Shown here piece after piece: positions 21,719 through 28,873 of a DNA stretch of 64,000 bases. Both the position numbers and the translations under genes were made by a program. Each line of letters starts with the position of its first letter. The first letter of the stretch is position 1. The notes under the pieces are model-generated. The model did not search any database. It was not told the DNA's origin and was given only the letters and a program-made list of their open reading frames with translations. This stretch comes from Lumbricus terrestris (lineage: Eukaryota > Annelida > Clitellata > Crassiclitellata > Lumbricidae), in NCBI GenBank assembly GCA_949752735.1, contig OX457053.1, positions 23,042,047 to 23,106,046 of the forward strand, read 5' to 3'.

Positions 21719-23014
21719 TTAATACACCGCGGTCAATTTCGTGCCATCCGATTGAAAATTGAGTAACTTGTCGTAAATCAGCACCGCGTACGCATCTGTA
21801 CCAGCCGTCGGAGCAACATTAAAAGTAGCTTTGATCCTAATATCGACAAACGATGACTTTAGACGCTCAGCTTGATTGCTTACATCAATCACCATAATCG
21901 GGAACAGGTCTTTGAAGTCTGACGGTGTGATATTGCTTTGCGATACTAGTTCGTCCGTTCCGTAGAATTTTTCGCCAAACAAGGCCGCTTCTCTGTAAGC
22001 TCGTGAGAATTGCTGATTCGGGAATGATAGGTTGTAGCCGACAGCTGGGAATTGTTCCGTGTTTAACATGACTAAGATGTCCGTTAGATTGCAATGATCG
22101 AAAACCGATGGGTTTTTTTCTTGATCACCGCCACGAGCGGTTTGAAATCCAATGATGATGTACCTTGGTTTCTCAACCGATGACTTAACGCCAAGTGACC
22201 ATTCAAAAGTAGTCGACGGAGGGACGCCTATATTATCGCATTGGCGAGCCCTGTATGCAACTGGTAGCGATACTTTCGATGCGATCGTTTTGGCTAATTC
22301 ATTCTTCTCCTCAAGGGACGGAATGACATGCGGCATAAACCACGCGATTTTGTCTAATCTGACTTTCCCAGCAGCCGCAGTGGTGGCAGCGTGTCTAAAA
22401 ATTGCGTCATCGTCGCCTTTACGAGTAAGAGTTAGCTTGTGATTCATTCCAAAAATAACCTTGTTGTAATCATCACAAAATCCGAAAATATGGCTCAATG
22501 GAACGATAAAACTAAACGTGCCTTTATCTCCCGGTTTTCTAATTAGATACGACTGTCGAATGGCGAAACCTTGATTATCCGCGATAACAGCAGTCGCGCC
22601 ACTGTCCTTATACCACAGCTGATTCAAACCTTGAGCTAGTTGAAAATCATTTGGGTATTTGAGTAAACCAAGCATCGTAGTCGCTTGACCCGGGTTACGT
22701 AATGATTCAACGACTTTATCTCCTAATTCGTTTTTAATGTTGTTGAAAAGATGCATGAGTCCATTATTTGTGAGGGCAACAGCATCGGCATTAGGGTAGA
22801 AGGTGCCGTCAGCCTTCGTCAATCTACCCTCGAATAATAGGTAAGATTCCGCCGGATGATTGAAACCATCGTGAGAATAAATGTTGATTACTATCTCCCC
22901 TCCCGCGGTGTTTAGTTTCGTTCCCTGAATCGGTTCATACTGGTGGTATTGGTAGCGCTCGATACCCTCATCAATCAGAGGTTGTTCGGTAAAGTTTAGA
23001 ATATCTGATTTCAT
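21719..23014 (-). CDS. MCP: major capsid protein, double jelly-roll (hexon-like)
   Basis: This 431-residue protein has the sequence pattern of Polinton major capsid proteins, whose two vertical jelly-rolls form pseudo-hexagonal trimers. Landmarks are the N-terminal segment with YHQYEPIQGT, the mid-protein ADNQGFAIRQSYLI, FSFIVPLSHIFGF, the segment VAYRARQCDNIGVPP and the C-terminal FVDIRIKATFNV. Length is typical. It sits between the SAP/NUMOD gene and the small cleavable protein, and its ATG follows CGTATAATAAA. No interruption is seen. Confidence 0.95.
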   Translation of the reverse strand: MKSDILNFTEQPLIDEGIERYQYHQYEPIQGTKLNTAGGEIVINIYSHDGFNHPAESYLLFEGRLTKADGTFYPNADAVALTNNGLMHLFNNIKNELGDKVVESLRNPGQATTMLGLLKYPNDFQLAQGLNQLWYKDSGATAVIADNQGFAIRQSYLIRKPGDKGTFSFIVPLSHIFGFCDDYNKVIFGMNHKLTLTRKGDDDAIFRHAATTAAAGKVRLDKIAWFMPHVIPSLEEKNELAKTIASKVSLPVAYRARQCDNIGVPPSTTFEWSLGVKSSVEKPRYIIIGFQTARGGDQEKNPSVFDHCNLTDILVMLNTEQFPAVGYNLSFPNQQFSRAYREAALFGEKFYGTDELVSQSNITPSDFKDLFPIMVIDVSNQAERLKSSFVDIRIKATFNVAPTAGTDAYAVLIYDKLLNFQSDGTKLTAVY

Positions 23015-23035
23015 TTTATTATACGATATTTTTTT

Positions 23036-23461
23036 TTACGCGACCTTCATTCCCGCGCCGTTTAGTTTACGTGCTAAATCTTGAATCGACGGGACATTTT
23101 TCAAACCATTCCCCATCATTAGATTATTGATATTCTCCGGATTCACCCCGATGCTACTATATCGATCAAGAATATCTCTACTTTCTTGCGTAAGCTGTTT
23201 CTTAGGAGTAGTAAATATTTTCGCCGCAGCTTTCTCTACTAATCTTTTGCCAGCGTCGGTTGCGGCTATTTTTCCAACATCGATAGCCTTTTTCCCAATT
23301 TCTGTTGCCACGTCTTTACTAGCACTAAGAGCTCTAGTCGCTAGCTGTTTTGCGGCGTTCGAAGTAACAAGTCTTTTGACAAATCCCGAAATAGTGTCGA
23401 ATATTCCAGATCCGCCGATAACGTATTGCTTCCTGTAACTCCTTCTATTCACGATCAGCAT
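23036..23461 (-). CDS. small basic virion protein with protease-cleavage motifs
   Basis: This 141-residue Lys/Ala-rich protein resembles adenovirus-like core or minor proteins in layout rather than in clear sequence. Three sites fit the adenain consensus (M/I/L)xGx-G: IGGS/G at 15-19, MMGN/G at 115-119 and LNGA/G at 133-137. Cleavage would remove a basic leader of 18 residues and a short tail. The centre (about 20-85) is predicted amphipathic helix. It lies just upstream of the capsid gene in the transcription direction, and its ATG follows ATTATAAAA. Function as a core or membrane-active protein is inferred. Confidence 0.7.
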   Translation of the reverse strand: MLIVNRRSYRKQYVIGGSGIFDTISGFVKRLVTSNAAKQLATRALSASKDVATEIGKKAIDVGKIAATDAGKRLVEKAAAKIFTTPKKQLTQESRDILDRYSSIGVNPENINNLMMGNGLKNVPSIQDLARKLNGAGMKVA

Positions 23462-23463
23462 TT

Positions 23464-24351
23464 TTATAATGTCGACATTATATTTTTATAACCATCTTTA
23501 CTCAGCGCTTCTTGCCGTAGTAACTCGTCGCATATCGCTACGATCTCGTTTCTTACTCCGGTGCCACCCACCCTGTAGCTCTGAATTCTAAGCTCTAGCT
23601 GTTTCGCTAATACATTTGGGTCTTCGGATATGACGATTACGCCAACGCCTTTCCCCACTGTACTGCGGGGCCTATTTTCCCATATCGGTCTGATAATTTT
23701 CCATTTGTCACCCCCGGATGAATTAGGTCTGTCCTTGTTTTTTTTTTGACTCATAGCATTCGTCGCGTACAGAATCTCGGCGTAATCACCTATATCATTA
23801 ACATCGTATATCGCTGCGTCAGGCCGTTTCAGCGTCAACAACTCCCAAAGCCCTGGTGTTCCTATGTAAGTCTTATTTCCAACCGTCACGTCGTCTCCTT
23901 GAATCGAAATCGGAGTGTCACCGATGTAGAATTGGTTATTTTTTTCTTTTATTCCAAACGTCGTGTCGGTTATTTTTTTATCGGAGACGTATTGACGAAG
24001 GTACTTTGTCGCCATATCTCCAAAATACAGGGTTTTGATATCCTCAATCGGATTGGGGTTATTCGCTTCTATCGCCGGACGCTGAAGACCCTGTAACGAA
24101 GGAAGTGCTTGTAACGCATTTGAAGTAGCTACTGAATTTTGATTGATCGCAGACAATAAGACATTTTGTTCTTTGGAAATTGCGGATTGGGAATCGACGA
24201 TAGGTTTGAATAACTTGGTTAAATCTTGCTGAAGCCCTGAATCTCCTAATTTCTCCGATAAAAAGTTTTGTTGAATATTCTTCTTTGTTTTCAGATATTC
24301 TGCAACTAAATCGTCTCTTTTCGCGGGGTCGGTTATTTTTACAAACGGCAT
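23464..24351 (-). CDS. conserved Polinton structural-type protein (295 aa)
   Basis: This protein belongs to a family repeatedly found beside Polinton capsid genes, with an N-terminal KITDPAKR segment, a predicted helical part (residues about 1-80) and a globular C-terminal half containing FYIGDTPI, GTPGLWELLTLK and KWKIIRPIW. I know no established biochemical function. A virion-associated role is likely from its place between the capsid gene and the other small structural genes. Its first 40 codons were copied into the fusion gene at 24,410-24,787. The ATG follows ATTTTAAA. Confidence 0.7.
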   Translation of the reverse strand: MPFVKITDPAKRDDLVAEYLKTKKNIQQNFLSEKLGDSGLQQDLTKLFKPIVDSQSAISKEQNVLLSAINQNSVATSNALQALPSLQGLQRPAIEANNPNPIEDIKTLYFGDMATKYLRQYVSDKKITDTTFGIKEKNNQFYIGDTPISIQGDDVTVGNKTYIGTPGLWELLTLKRPDAAIYDVNDIGDYAEILYATNAMSQKKNKDRPNSSGGDKWKIIRPIWENRPRSTVGKGVGVIVISEDPNVLAKQLELRIQSYRVGGTGVRNEIVAICDELLRQEALSKDGYKNIMSTL

Positions 24352-24409
24352 TTTAAAATTAGGAATATAATGTTTTCAGACGTGTTTCCAGACAGATTCG
24401 TTATTTTTC

Positions 24410-24787
24410 TCAAACATAGATTGCAAGTACCTCCTGACTTATTACTTGATTGCGTAACGATTCCGCTATGGTTGTAATCTTATTACCCCAAATTTCTTTA
24501 ATATCGCTTAGAATCAGATAATATTCCTCAACTGAAATGATATCATCCACGAGAGCTTTTATAATATGGTCGCTGATCGTGTTGAGTTTCGCAGCAGCTT
24601 GCGTTTTGATTTCTTCATACATCTCAGCTTTCATCATCTGATTTTTATAGCTGTCGATTAAACTTCCCATCTCCGAATCACCTATTAAACCCCATAAAAT
24701 TTGTTGATTATGTTCATCGATTATTTTCAGATTTTCTACAACGAAATCGGCTCTTTTCGCGGGATCGGTTATTTTTTGAAACGACAT
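24410..24787 (-). CDS. fusion ORF made by tandem duplication
   Basis: This 125-residue frame is a chimera. Residues 1-45 match the N-terminus of the 295-residue neighbour (KITDPAKR), and residues 55-100 match the C-terminal helical part of the 218-residue neighbour (AKLNTISDHI). At the end the DNA still matches the neighbour's tail, but in another frame, so the protein stops early. A single tandem duplication spanning the 3' part of one gene, the spacer and the 5' part of the next explains gene order, spacer similarity and the junction. It has the common TTAAA-ATG start and may be expressed. Function is unknown. Confidence 0.7.
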   Translation of the reverse strand: MSFQKITDPAKRADFVVENLKIIDEHNQQILWGLIGDSEMGSLIDSYKNQMMKAEMYEEIKTQAAAKLNTISDHIIKALVDDIISVEEYYLILSDIKEIWGNKITTIAESLRNQVISQEVLAIYV

Positions 24788-24848
24788 TTTAAGTAAGTAA
24801 AAAATATAATGTTTTCAGACGTGTTTTTCGACATGTTTCAAAACATAA

Positions 24849-24970
24849 GTTAGACGTATTTCCAGACGTAACGACATACGTCTACATGTTTTCACGTATG
24901 TTTGCGAATGTTAGACGTATTTCCAGACGTAACAACATACGTCTACATGTTTTCACGTATGTTTGCGTTA
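24849..24970. repeat. two 61-bp direct repeats with inner palindrome
   Basis: Two near-identical 61-bp copies (24,849-24,909 and 24,910-24,970) each contain AGACGTAT and, some 17 bases on, its reverse complement ATACGTCT. They lie in the spacer between the fusion ORF and the 218-residue gene and are absent from the duplicated spacer at 24,352-24,409. Confidence 0.85.
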
Positions 24971-25624
24971 GTCTTTTTTTTTCTCAAACATAGATTGAAA
25001 GTACTGCCGGGCTTCATCTTTTCCACGATCGATGAGTGATTGTTTCGTCACCTCGTCCATCGCGTCGATCGCAACTTTAATATTACTCCTAATTTCTTCT
25101 TTCATGCCGTTGAATTTTTCAATCTCGCTCAGAATCAGGGAATATTCCTGGTCTGAAATGTTATCATCCATGAGAGCTTTTGAAATATGGTCACTGATCG
25201 TGTTGAGTTTCGCGTCGGCTAGCGTTTTGATTTTTTCATGCTTCTCTGCCTTCAACGCAAGCTTTTTACTGATGTAGATACCGATTATACTTAGCAGCCC
25301 CACACCTAATGCCGCTCCTTCCAAAGCCATAGCAATGGGTGCGGCTATTATAGTGGATAATACTCCGATTCCTGAAACTCCGAGTCCCATCGTGACCGCT
25401 GAGAGTACTCCACCTACCGCGCCGATTACGCTTACACTTCTATGGTACTTTTTACTCAACGCTGCTCTTTTGTCACGTACTTGCTCGATTTCCTTCTTAA
25501 TTTCGCCAATCTTTTGGAGTCGATACGTTTGCGCGGACCCTGTGACGATATGTATTTCTCCTTCCGGTGCTGATGGTAGCTTCGGATAGAGTGATTGTGT
25601 TGTTTTGATGCCGTCGTATTCCAT
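24968..25624 (-). CDS. hydrophobic coiled-coil virion-type protein (218 aa)
   Basis: A short N-terminal motif, SLYPKLPSAPEGE, precedes a coiled-coil helix (about 34-60), then a Gly/Ala-rich hydrophobic region (about 64-118) that could form two membrane hairpins, and a charged helical tail (about 125-218). Proteins of this build recur in Polintons and adintovirus-like genomes. A membrane-active role in entry or assembly is plausible but unproven. Unlike its neighbours the ATG is not directly after AAA (AATAAAACCGAATG). The 3' end overlaps the 61-bp repeat array by a few bases. Confidence 0.65.
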   Translation of the reverse strand: MEYDGIKTTQSLYPKLPSAPEGEIHIVTGSAQTYRLQKIGEIKKEIEQVRDKRAALSKKYHRSVSVIGAVGGVLSAVTMGLGVSGIGVLSTIIAAPIAMALEGAALGVGLLSIIGIYISKKLALKAEKHEKIKTLADAKLNTISDHISKALMDDNISDQEYSLILSEIEKFNGMKEEIRSNIKVAIDAMDEVTKQSLIDRGKDEARQYFQSMFEKKKD

Positions 25625-25650
25625 TCGGTTTTATTTACGCGATATATTTT

Positions 25651-26049
25651 TTAGATTAGATAATTTACTCGACATAGCGAATCTCCCGCGTTTATGGTTA
25701 CCACTGAATCGGAGTTGTTTTGAATAGTGACTATGATATCATCAACCACATCATCCGAAACCACTTCGTTTTGTAGACTGCATCTTAGTTCTTTGATACT
25801 CTGTTTGAGGGAAATGAGACAAAGTCCCGCAGACATTTCAACACCGAGTCCAAGAGTTAGCGTAGTTGTCGTCTTTGGTTGTATCGTTATAACATTTTGC
25901 GCAAAAATCTCCCACCTTACACCTCCTAGTAGCCTAACTGGATTGTGGGAAACGCCCCTCGTAATCTTCCAATGGACTTGCAGGGGTTGCGTTCTAACCT
26001 CGGCCTGCCTAGTTGGTTTAGTTCCAAATTTGTGTAATGGTCTCGACAT
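25651..26049 (-). CDS. dUTPase-like fold protein, probably non-catalytic
   Basis: This 132-residue protein ends in a beta-rich domain whose pattern (TLTLGLGVEMSAGL, VVDDIIVTIQNNSD, then TINAGDSLCRVNYLI) resembles trimeric dUTPases. The acidic residue of the third dUTPase motif may be present (VVDD), but the Tyr-Arg-Gly that follows in true enzymes is absent, as is the C-terminal Gly-rich arm. The protein is therefore likely structural or regulatory. The N-terminus is basic (RPLHKFGTKPTRQ). The ATG follows ATTATAAA. Fold assignment is by eye and moderately uncertain. Confidence 0.5.
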   Translation of the reverse strand: MSRPLHKFGTKPTRQAEVRTQPLQVHWKITRGVSHNPVRLLGGVRWEIFAQNVITIQPKTTTTLTLGLGVEMSAGLCLISLKQSIKELRCSLQNEVVSDDVVDDIIVTIQNNSDSVVTINAGDSLCRVNYLI

Positions 26050-26067
26050 TTTATAATCGTTTTATTT

Positions 26068-26652
26068 TTATAATAACCAACCAAGAATCGTGTTGGTGAA
26101 CGGAGAATTAGGACCCAGTAAAAATCCTTTACCAACAGACACATACCCCGACCCTGTTTTCATGTACAACCCGGATCCTTCTATCGAGGCGCCTTTTGGC
26201 CATGGGGACATGTACAAACCAGACCCAGCTGCTCTTATCTTAAACCACTTATCATCATCCTTAACATACGCTACGCCAGATCCGCTGATTTTATCTACAA
26301 TCTTCGACGTAGCCGCGGAACCTAAGCCTGCCAAAGCCCCCGTAGCTAAACTAGGTAGAAGAAATTTAGCCGCTGTTGCTAGAAACGGAAGAATGGCGCC
26401 TATGAATCCTCCCTCGACTTTCTTATTATGTTCCAATTGCGTTTTACTCATTTTGATGACCACGCCTGTTCCTTTTTGGTACGCCTTTGTCATTTTATTG
26501 ATTTGAGCCTGTGTGAAAGCAAACATATCGTTGCCGTTAAAATCAGCGTGTGCCAGTTTGATACTCACACCAGTTCCTGCTTGAAGAGATTTTTGAATTT
26601 TGTCTCGTTGCCCTTCTGAAATATTAACTTTATAGTCTATATACCGACTCAT
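26068..26652 (-). CDS. minor virion protein with GTGV-IK repeats and protease sites
   Basis: This 194-residue protein carries two N-terminal repeats of pattern Q..K....Q.GTGV.IK (about 15-38 and 49-72). A hydrophobic Ala/Gly/Leu-rich segment follows (83-111), then a C-terminal half with repeated GSGLYM. Two sites fit the adenain consensus: ISGS/G (122-126) and IEGS/G (157-161). The family is common in Polintons. Its layout is compatible with an adenovirus pVI-like, membrane-perturbing cement protein, but that is inference. The ATG follows AACTAAA. Confidence 0.7.
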   Translation of the reverse strand: MSRYIDYKVNISEGQRDKIQKSLQAGTGVSIKLAHADFNGNDMFAFTQAQINKMTKAYQKGTGVVIKMSKTQLEHNKKVEGGFIGAILPFLATAAKFLLPSLATGALAGLGSAATSKIVDKISGSGVAYVKDDDKWFKIRAAGSGLYMSPWPKGASIEGSGLYMKTGSGYVSVGKGFLLGPNSPFTNTILGWLL

Positions 26653-26672
26653 TTTAGTTTACAAAAAAACTT

Positions 26673-27467
26673 TCAAACTTCTCTGATATGAAAACGAATC
26701 GTCAATTCTTCTCCTCTAAGATTCGCCTCTTTCCCATTTTGGTCTATGAGCATCGTTGTCATCGTTGAAATGGTAGATAGCGTAATGGGGAGATAAATTA
26801 AATTATGCGACACTTCGATAATTTTGTATCCCGGGGCTACGTTCGGGAAAAAAGAATGTATTACGTTTACCGTCGTTCCGTTAATGTACGAAGACCCGAT
26901 AATGTCGTTGGTCAGTAGTAAATTGCTGATACTCATTATATCTACTATGTTCTTCGATTCGTTATATCCTCCATGATAGACAAAACCTATAAAACCTAGA
27001 ACCTTTCCAATCGAATTCGGAGATGAAAAGTCAACCGCATAGTGTTCTGCTATATTTAACACAGTCTTCAACGTATTGGTGTTTGGTTCTATTGAGATAC
27101 AGTACTCTGAATTTACCCTGTCGTAATGTCCATTCTCCTTCATGATTCTCTGTATGTGGTCGTTGATATCTGTTATTTCATAGCTTCCCTCCGGTACTTC
27201 TATGTTAAACCAAGGGCCCACGCCAGTCGGTGAATACCTAAAGTTGTTGTTTGTCGCGTCGATATTTGGAAAAGAATAGTATGTTGCGAGATTTACGAGG
27301 GCCATTTCGTATTTTTTATTTTTGTCTAGTTCAATAGGCGGATTAAACTTTGTTCTGATTTTTGTGCTCTTTTCGCTTAGCAGAATGTAAAATGACGTTT
27401 TTGGTTCCGTGTTACGAGCCGTCTTTTCCGTATTATCAGCTATCTGTTTGAGAAGCGATGATTCCAT
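26673..27467 (-). CDS. mCP: penton-like minor capsid protein, single jelly-roll
   Basis: This 264-residue protein matches the minor capsid family that plugs the five-fold vertices of Polinton and related capsids. Visible features are the N-terminal helical leader, the segment KNKKYEMALVNLATYYSFPN, EGSYEITDIN and the conserved C-terminal FFPNVAPGYKI followed by LIYLPIT. It lies immediately downstream of the packaging ATPase in the same direction. The ATG follows ATAATCAAA. No defect is seen. Confidence 0.92.
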   Translation of the reverse strand: MESSLLKQIADNTEKTARNTEPKTSFYILLSEKSTKIRTKFNPPIELDKNKKYEMALVNLATYYSFPNIDATNNNFRYSPTGVGPWFNIEVPEGSYEITDINDHIQRIMKENGHYDRVNSEYCISIEPNTNTLKTVLNIAEHYAVDFSSPNSIGKVLGFIGFVYHGGYNESKNIVDIMSISNLLLTNDIIGSSYINGTTVNVIHSFFPNVAPGYKIIEVSHNLIYLPITLSTISTMTTMLIDQNGKEANLRGEELTIRFHIREV

Positions 27468-27489
27468 TTTGATTATGCAATAATTTTTA

Positions 27490-28281
27490 CTACAGTGGAT
27501 CTTCGATTACATAAAATTGATCGAATCCGCAGCGGTATTTGCCATTGTCCTTTTCACTACTGTGGTCTATAACAAGGAATCCGTGTGGTTGCTCCCAAAC
27601 CCATTCGCATAGTTTTCTAAATTCATCTTTATGCATGTCCGTACTAGCATGATCGTTGTAAATAAGGCCGATATTTTTCTGGTCCTGTTTGAACAGACAA
27701 ATAAAGTTTGCATTCTCTCTGATCGTTTGCCGAGGTAGTTTGAAATAATTCTGTGCGAGGTAAAAACAGTCCACATTACTATGCCTCCCCCGAATATAAT
27801 ACATTTCACACTTTTTTTGTTTTTCCAATTGTAAATCGTCAAAAATCATCAGATTCTTCTTTTCACTACTCAGGTCTCTCGGGTCCGGTACGTCTTCAGC
27901 TTTTTCAAAAAACTTGGCATTGATATCTGATTTAGCTTCCGATTTTAATTCTTTTGCCATAAATTCCATAACGAGGGCTGGTGACAGATTTTGTCTAGCG
28001 ATTTCCTCCTGATGCTCGAATAATCTAACGATCGCTTCTTTCGGTAATTTTTCTTCGAATGCCTTTTTAATAATACGATATTCAGGTTGAAACAGAGAAG
28101 TACCGAATACCTGGAGGTTATTATAGTCTAACCAGTCTGACCTGAGCAATAGATTCAGAAGAAGCGTCGTTTTACCGCACGCCGATTTCCCGATTATGAG
28201 TCCCCGTATACTTCTAGGTAAAAGAGGATTATTAAATCTTTTCGATAGGGCAGAACCCCAACTCAGATCTTTGATTTCCAT
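27490..28281 (-). CDS. ATP: FtsK/HerA-type DNA packaging ATPase
   Basis: This 263-residue ATPase would pump the genome into preformed capsids. Walker A is GKSACGKT (31-38) and Walker B is MIFDD (144-148). A sensor/arginine-finger region follows (YLAQNYFKLPRQTIRENANF). The frame is open 16 codons further upstream, to 28,329, but the ATG at 28,281 lies after ATATTAAAA, the usual start context in this element, and gives the typical protein start, so it is preferred. It is divergently arranged with the PLA2 gene, only 23 bp away. Confidence 0.96.
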   Translation of the reverse strand: MEIKDLSWGSALSKRFNNPLLPRSIRGLIIGKSACGKTTLLLNLLLRSDWLDYNNLQVFGTSLFQPEYRIIKKAFEEKLPKEAIVRLFEHQEEIARQNLSPALVMEFMAKELKSEAKSDINAKFFEKAEDVPDPRDLSSEKKNLMIFDDLQLEKQKKCEMYYIRGRHSNVDCFYLAQNYFKLPRQTIRENANFICLFKQDQKNIGLIYNDHASTDMHKDEFRKLCEWVWEQPHGFLVIDHSSEKDNGKYRCGFDQFYVIEDPL

Positions 28282-28304
28282 TTTTAATATATAGTAAAAG
28301 CGAA
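28282..28304. promoter_or_regulatory. 23-bp divergent promoter region
   Basis: Only 23 bp separate the start codons of the ATPase (minus) and the PLA2 protein (plus). The core is A/T-rich (TTTTTAATATATAGTAAAAG). Any promoter must lie here or inside the coding regions. Confidence 0.6.
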
Positions 28305-28859
28305 ATGTATTGCGTAAAATGTAAAACACAGACTGAAACGAGAGATGTGCAGAACGCCGTCGCTAATAACGGAAGATCCATGCTTAGGGGCGTTTGCGTT
28401 GTATGTGGTAAAACAAAAACTCAATTCGTAAAAGCTTCCGCTACGAAAGGAGGAGATTTAGTTAGTTCGTTGAATGCAGCTACTAGTAACATTAAGCTAC
28501 CTTGGGCCGAGTTTCCCGGTGAGATGCATTTGCCAGGCCACCATTTTACAGGCCCAGGTACACGGTTAGACAAGAGACTGAATCCTGACGGGACTTTCAA
28601 AGAGTGGAGCAAACCTGTGGATAGGGTAGATAACGCGGCTTATCACCACGATTTAGCTTACGATCAACACACCGATACAGCTTCTAGGAATATCGCAGAT
28701 AGAGCGATGATTAATGATTTGAACAACATTCCTAATCCTACTATCCGGGAGCGTATAGAGAGGGCCATAGTGAAACCTATCTTGTCAGCTAAAACGAGCC
28801 TTGGTTTGGGTTTACCTTCAAAAAACGGCAAAGTCGCGGGGAGGAAGAAAAAACGCTAA
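28305..28859 (+). CDS. zinc-ribbon plus parvovirus-type phospholipase A2 protein
   Basis: This 184-residue protein has an N-terminal zinc ribbon (C3, C6, C31, C34). It is followed by a domain like the PLA2 of parvovirus VP1: a Ca-loop type motif FTGPGT (81-86) and the catalytic HDLAY (H115, D116, Y119). Such domains breach endosomal membranes during entry, so a capsid-associated role is likely. The protein ends in GRKKKR. The coding end contains AAAAAAC (28,848-28,854), two codons before the stop, and the integrase frame continues in the -1 frame. The ATG follows AAAGCGAA. Confidence 0.85.
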   Translation: MYCVKCKTQTETRDVQNAVANNGRSMLRGVCVVCGKTKTQFVKASATKGGDLVSSLNAATSNIKLPWAEFPGEMHLPGHHFTGPGTRLDKRLNPDGTFKEWSKPVDRVDNAAYHHDLAYDQHTDTASRNIADRAMINDLNNIPNPTIRERIERAIVKPILSAKTSLGLGLPSKNGKVAGRKKKR

Positions 28860-28873
28860 AGTGGACAGATACG

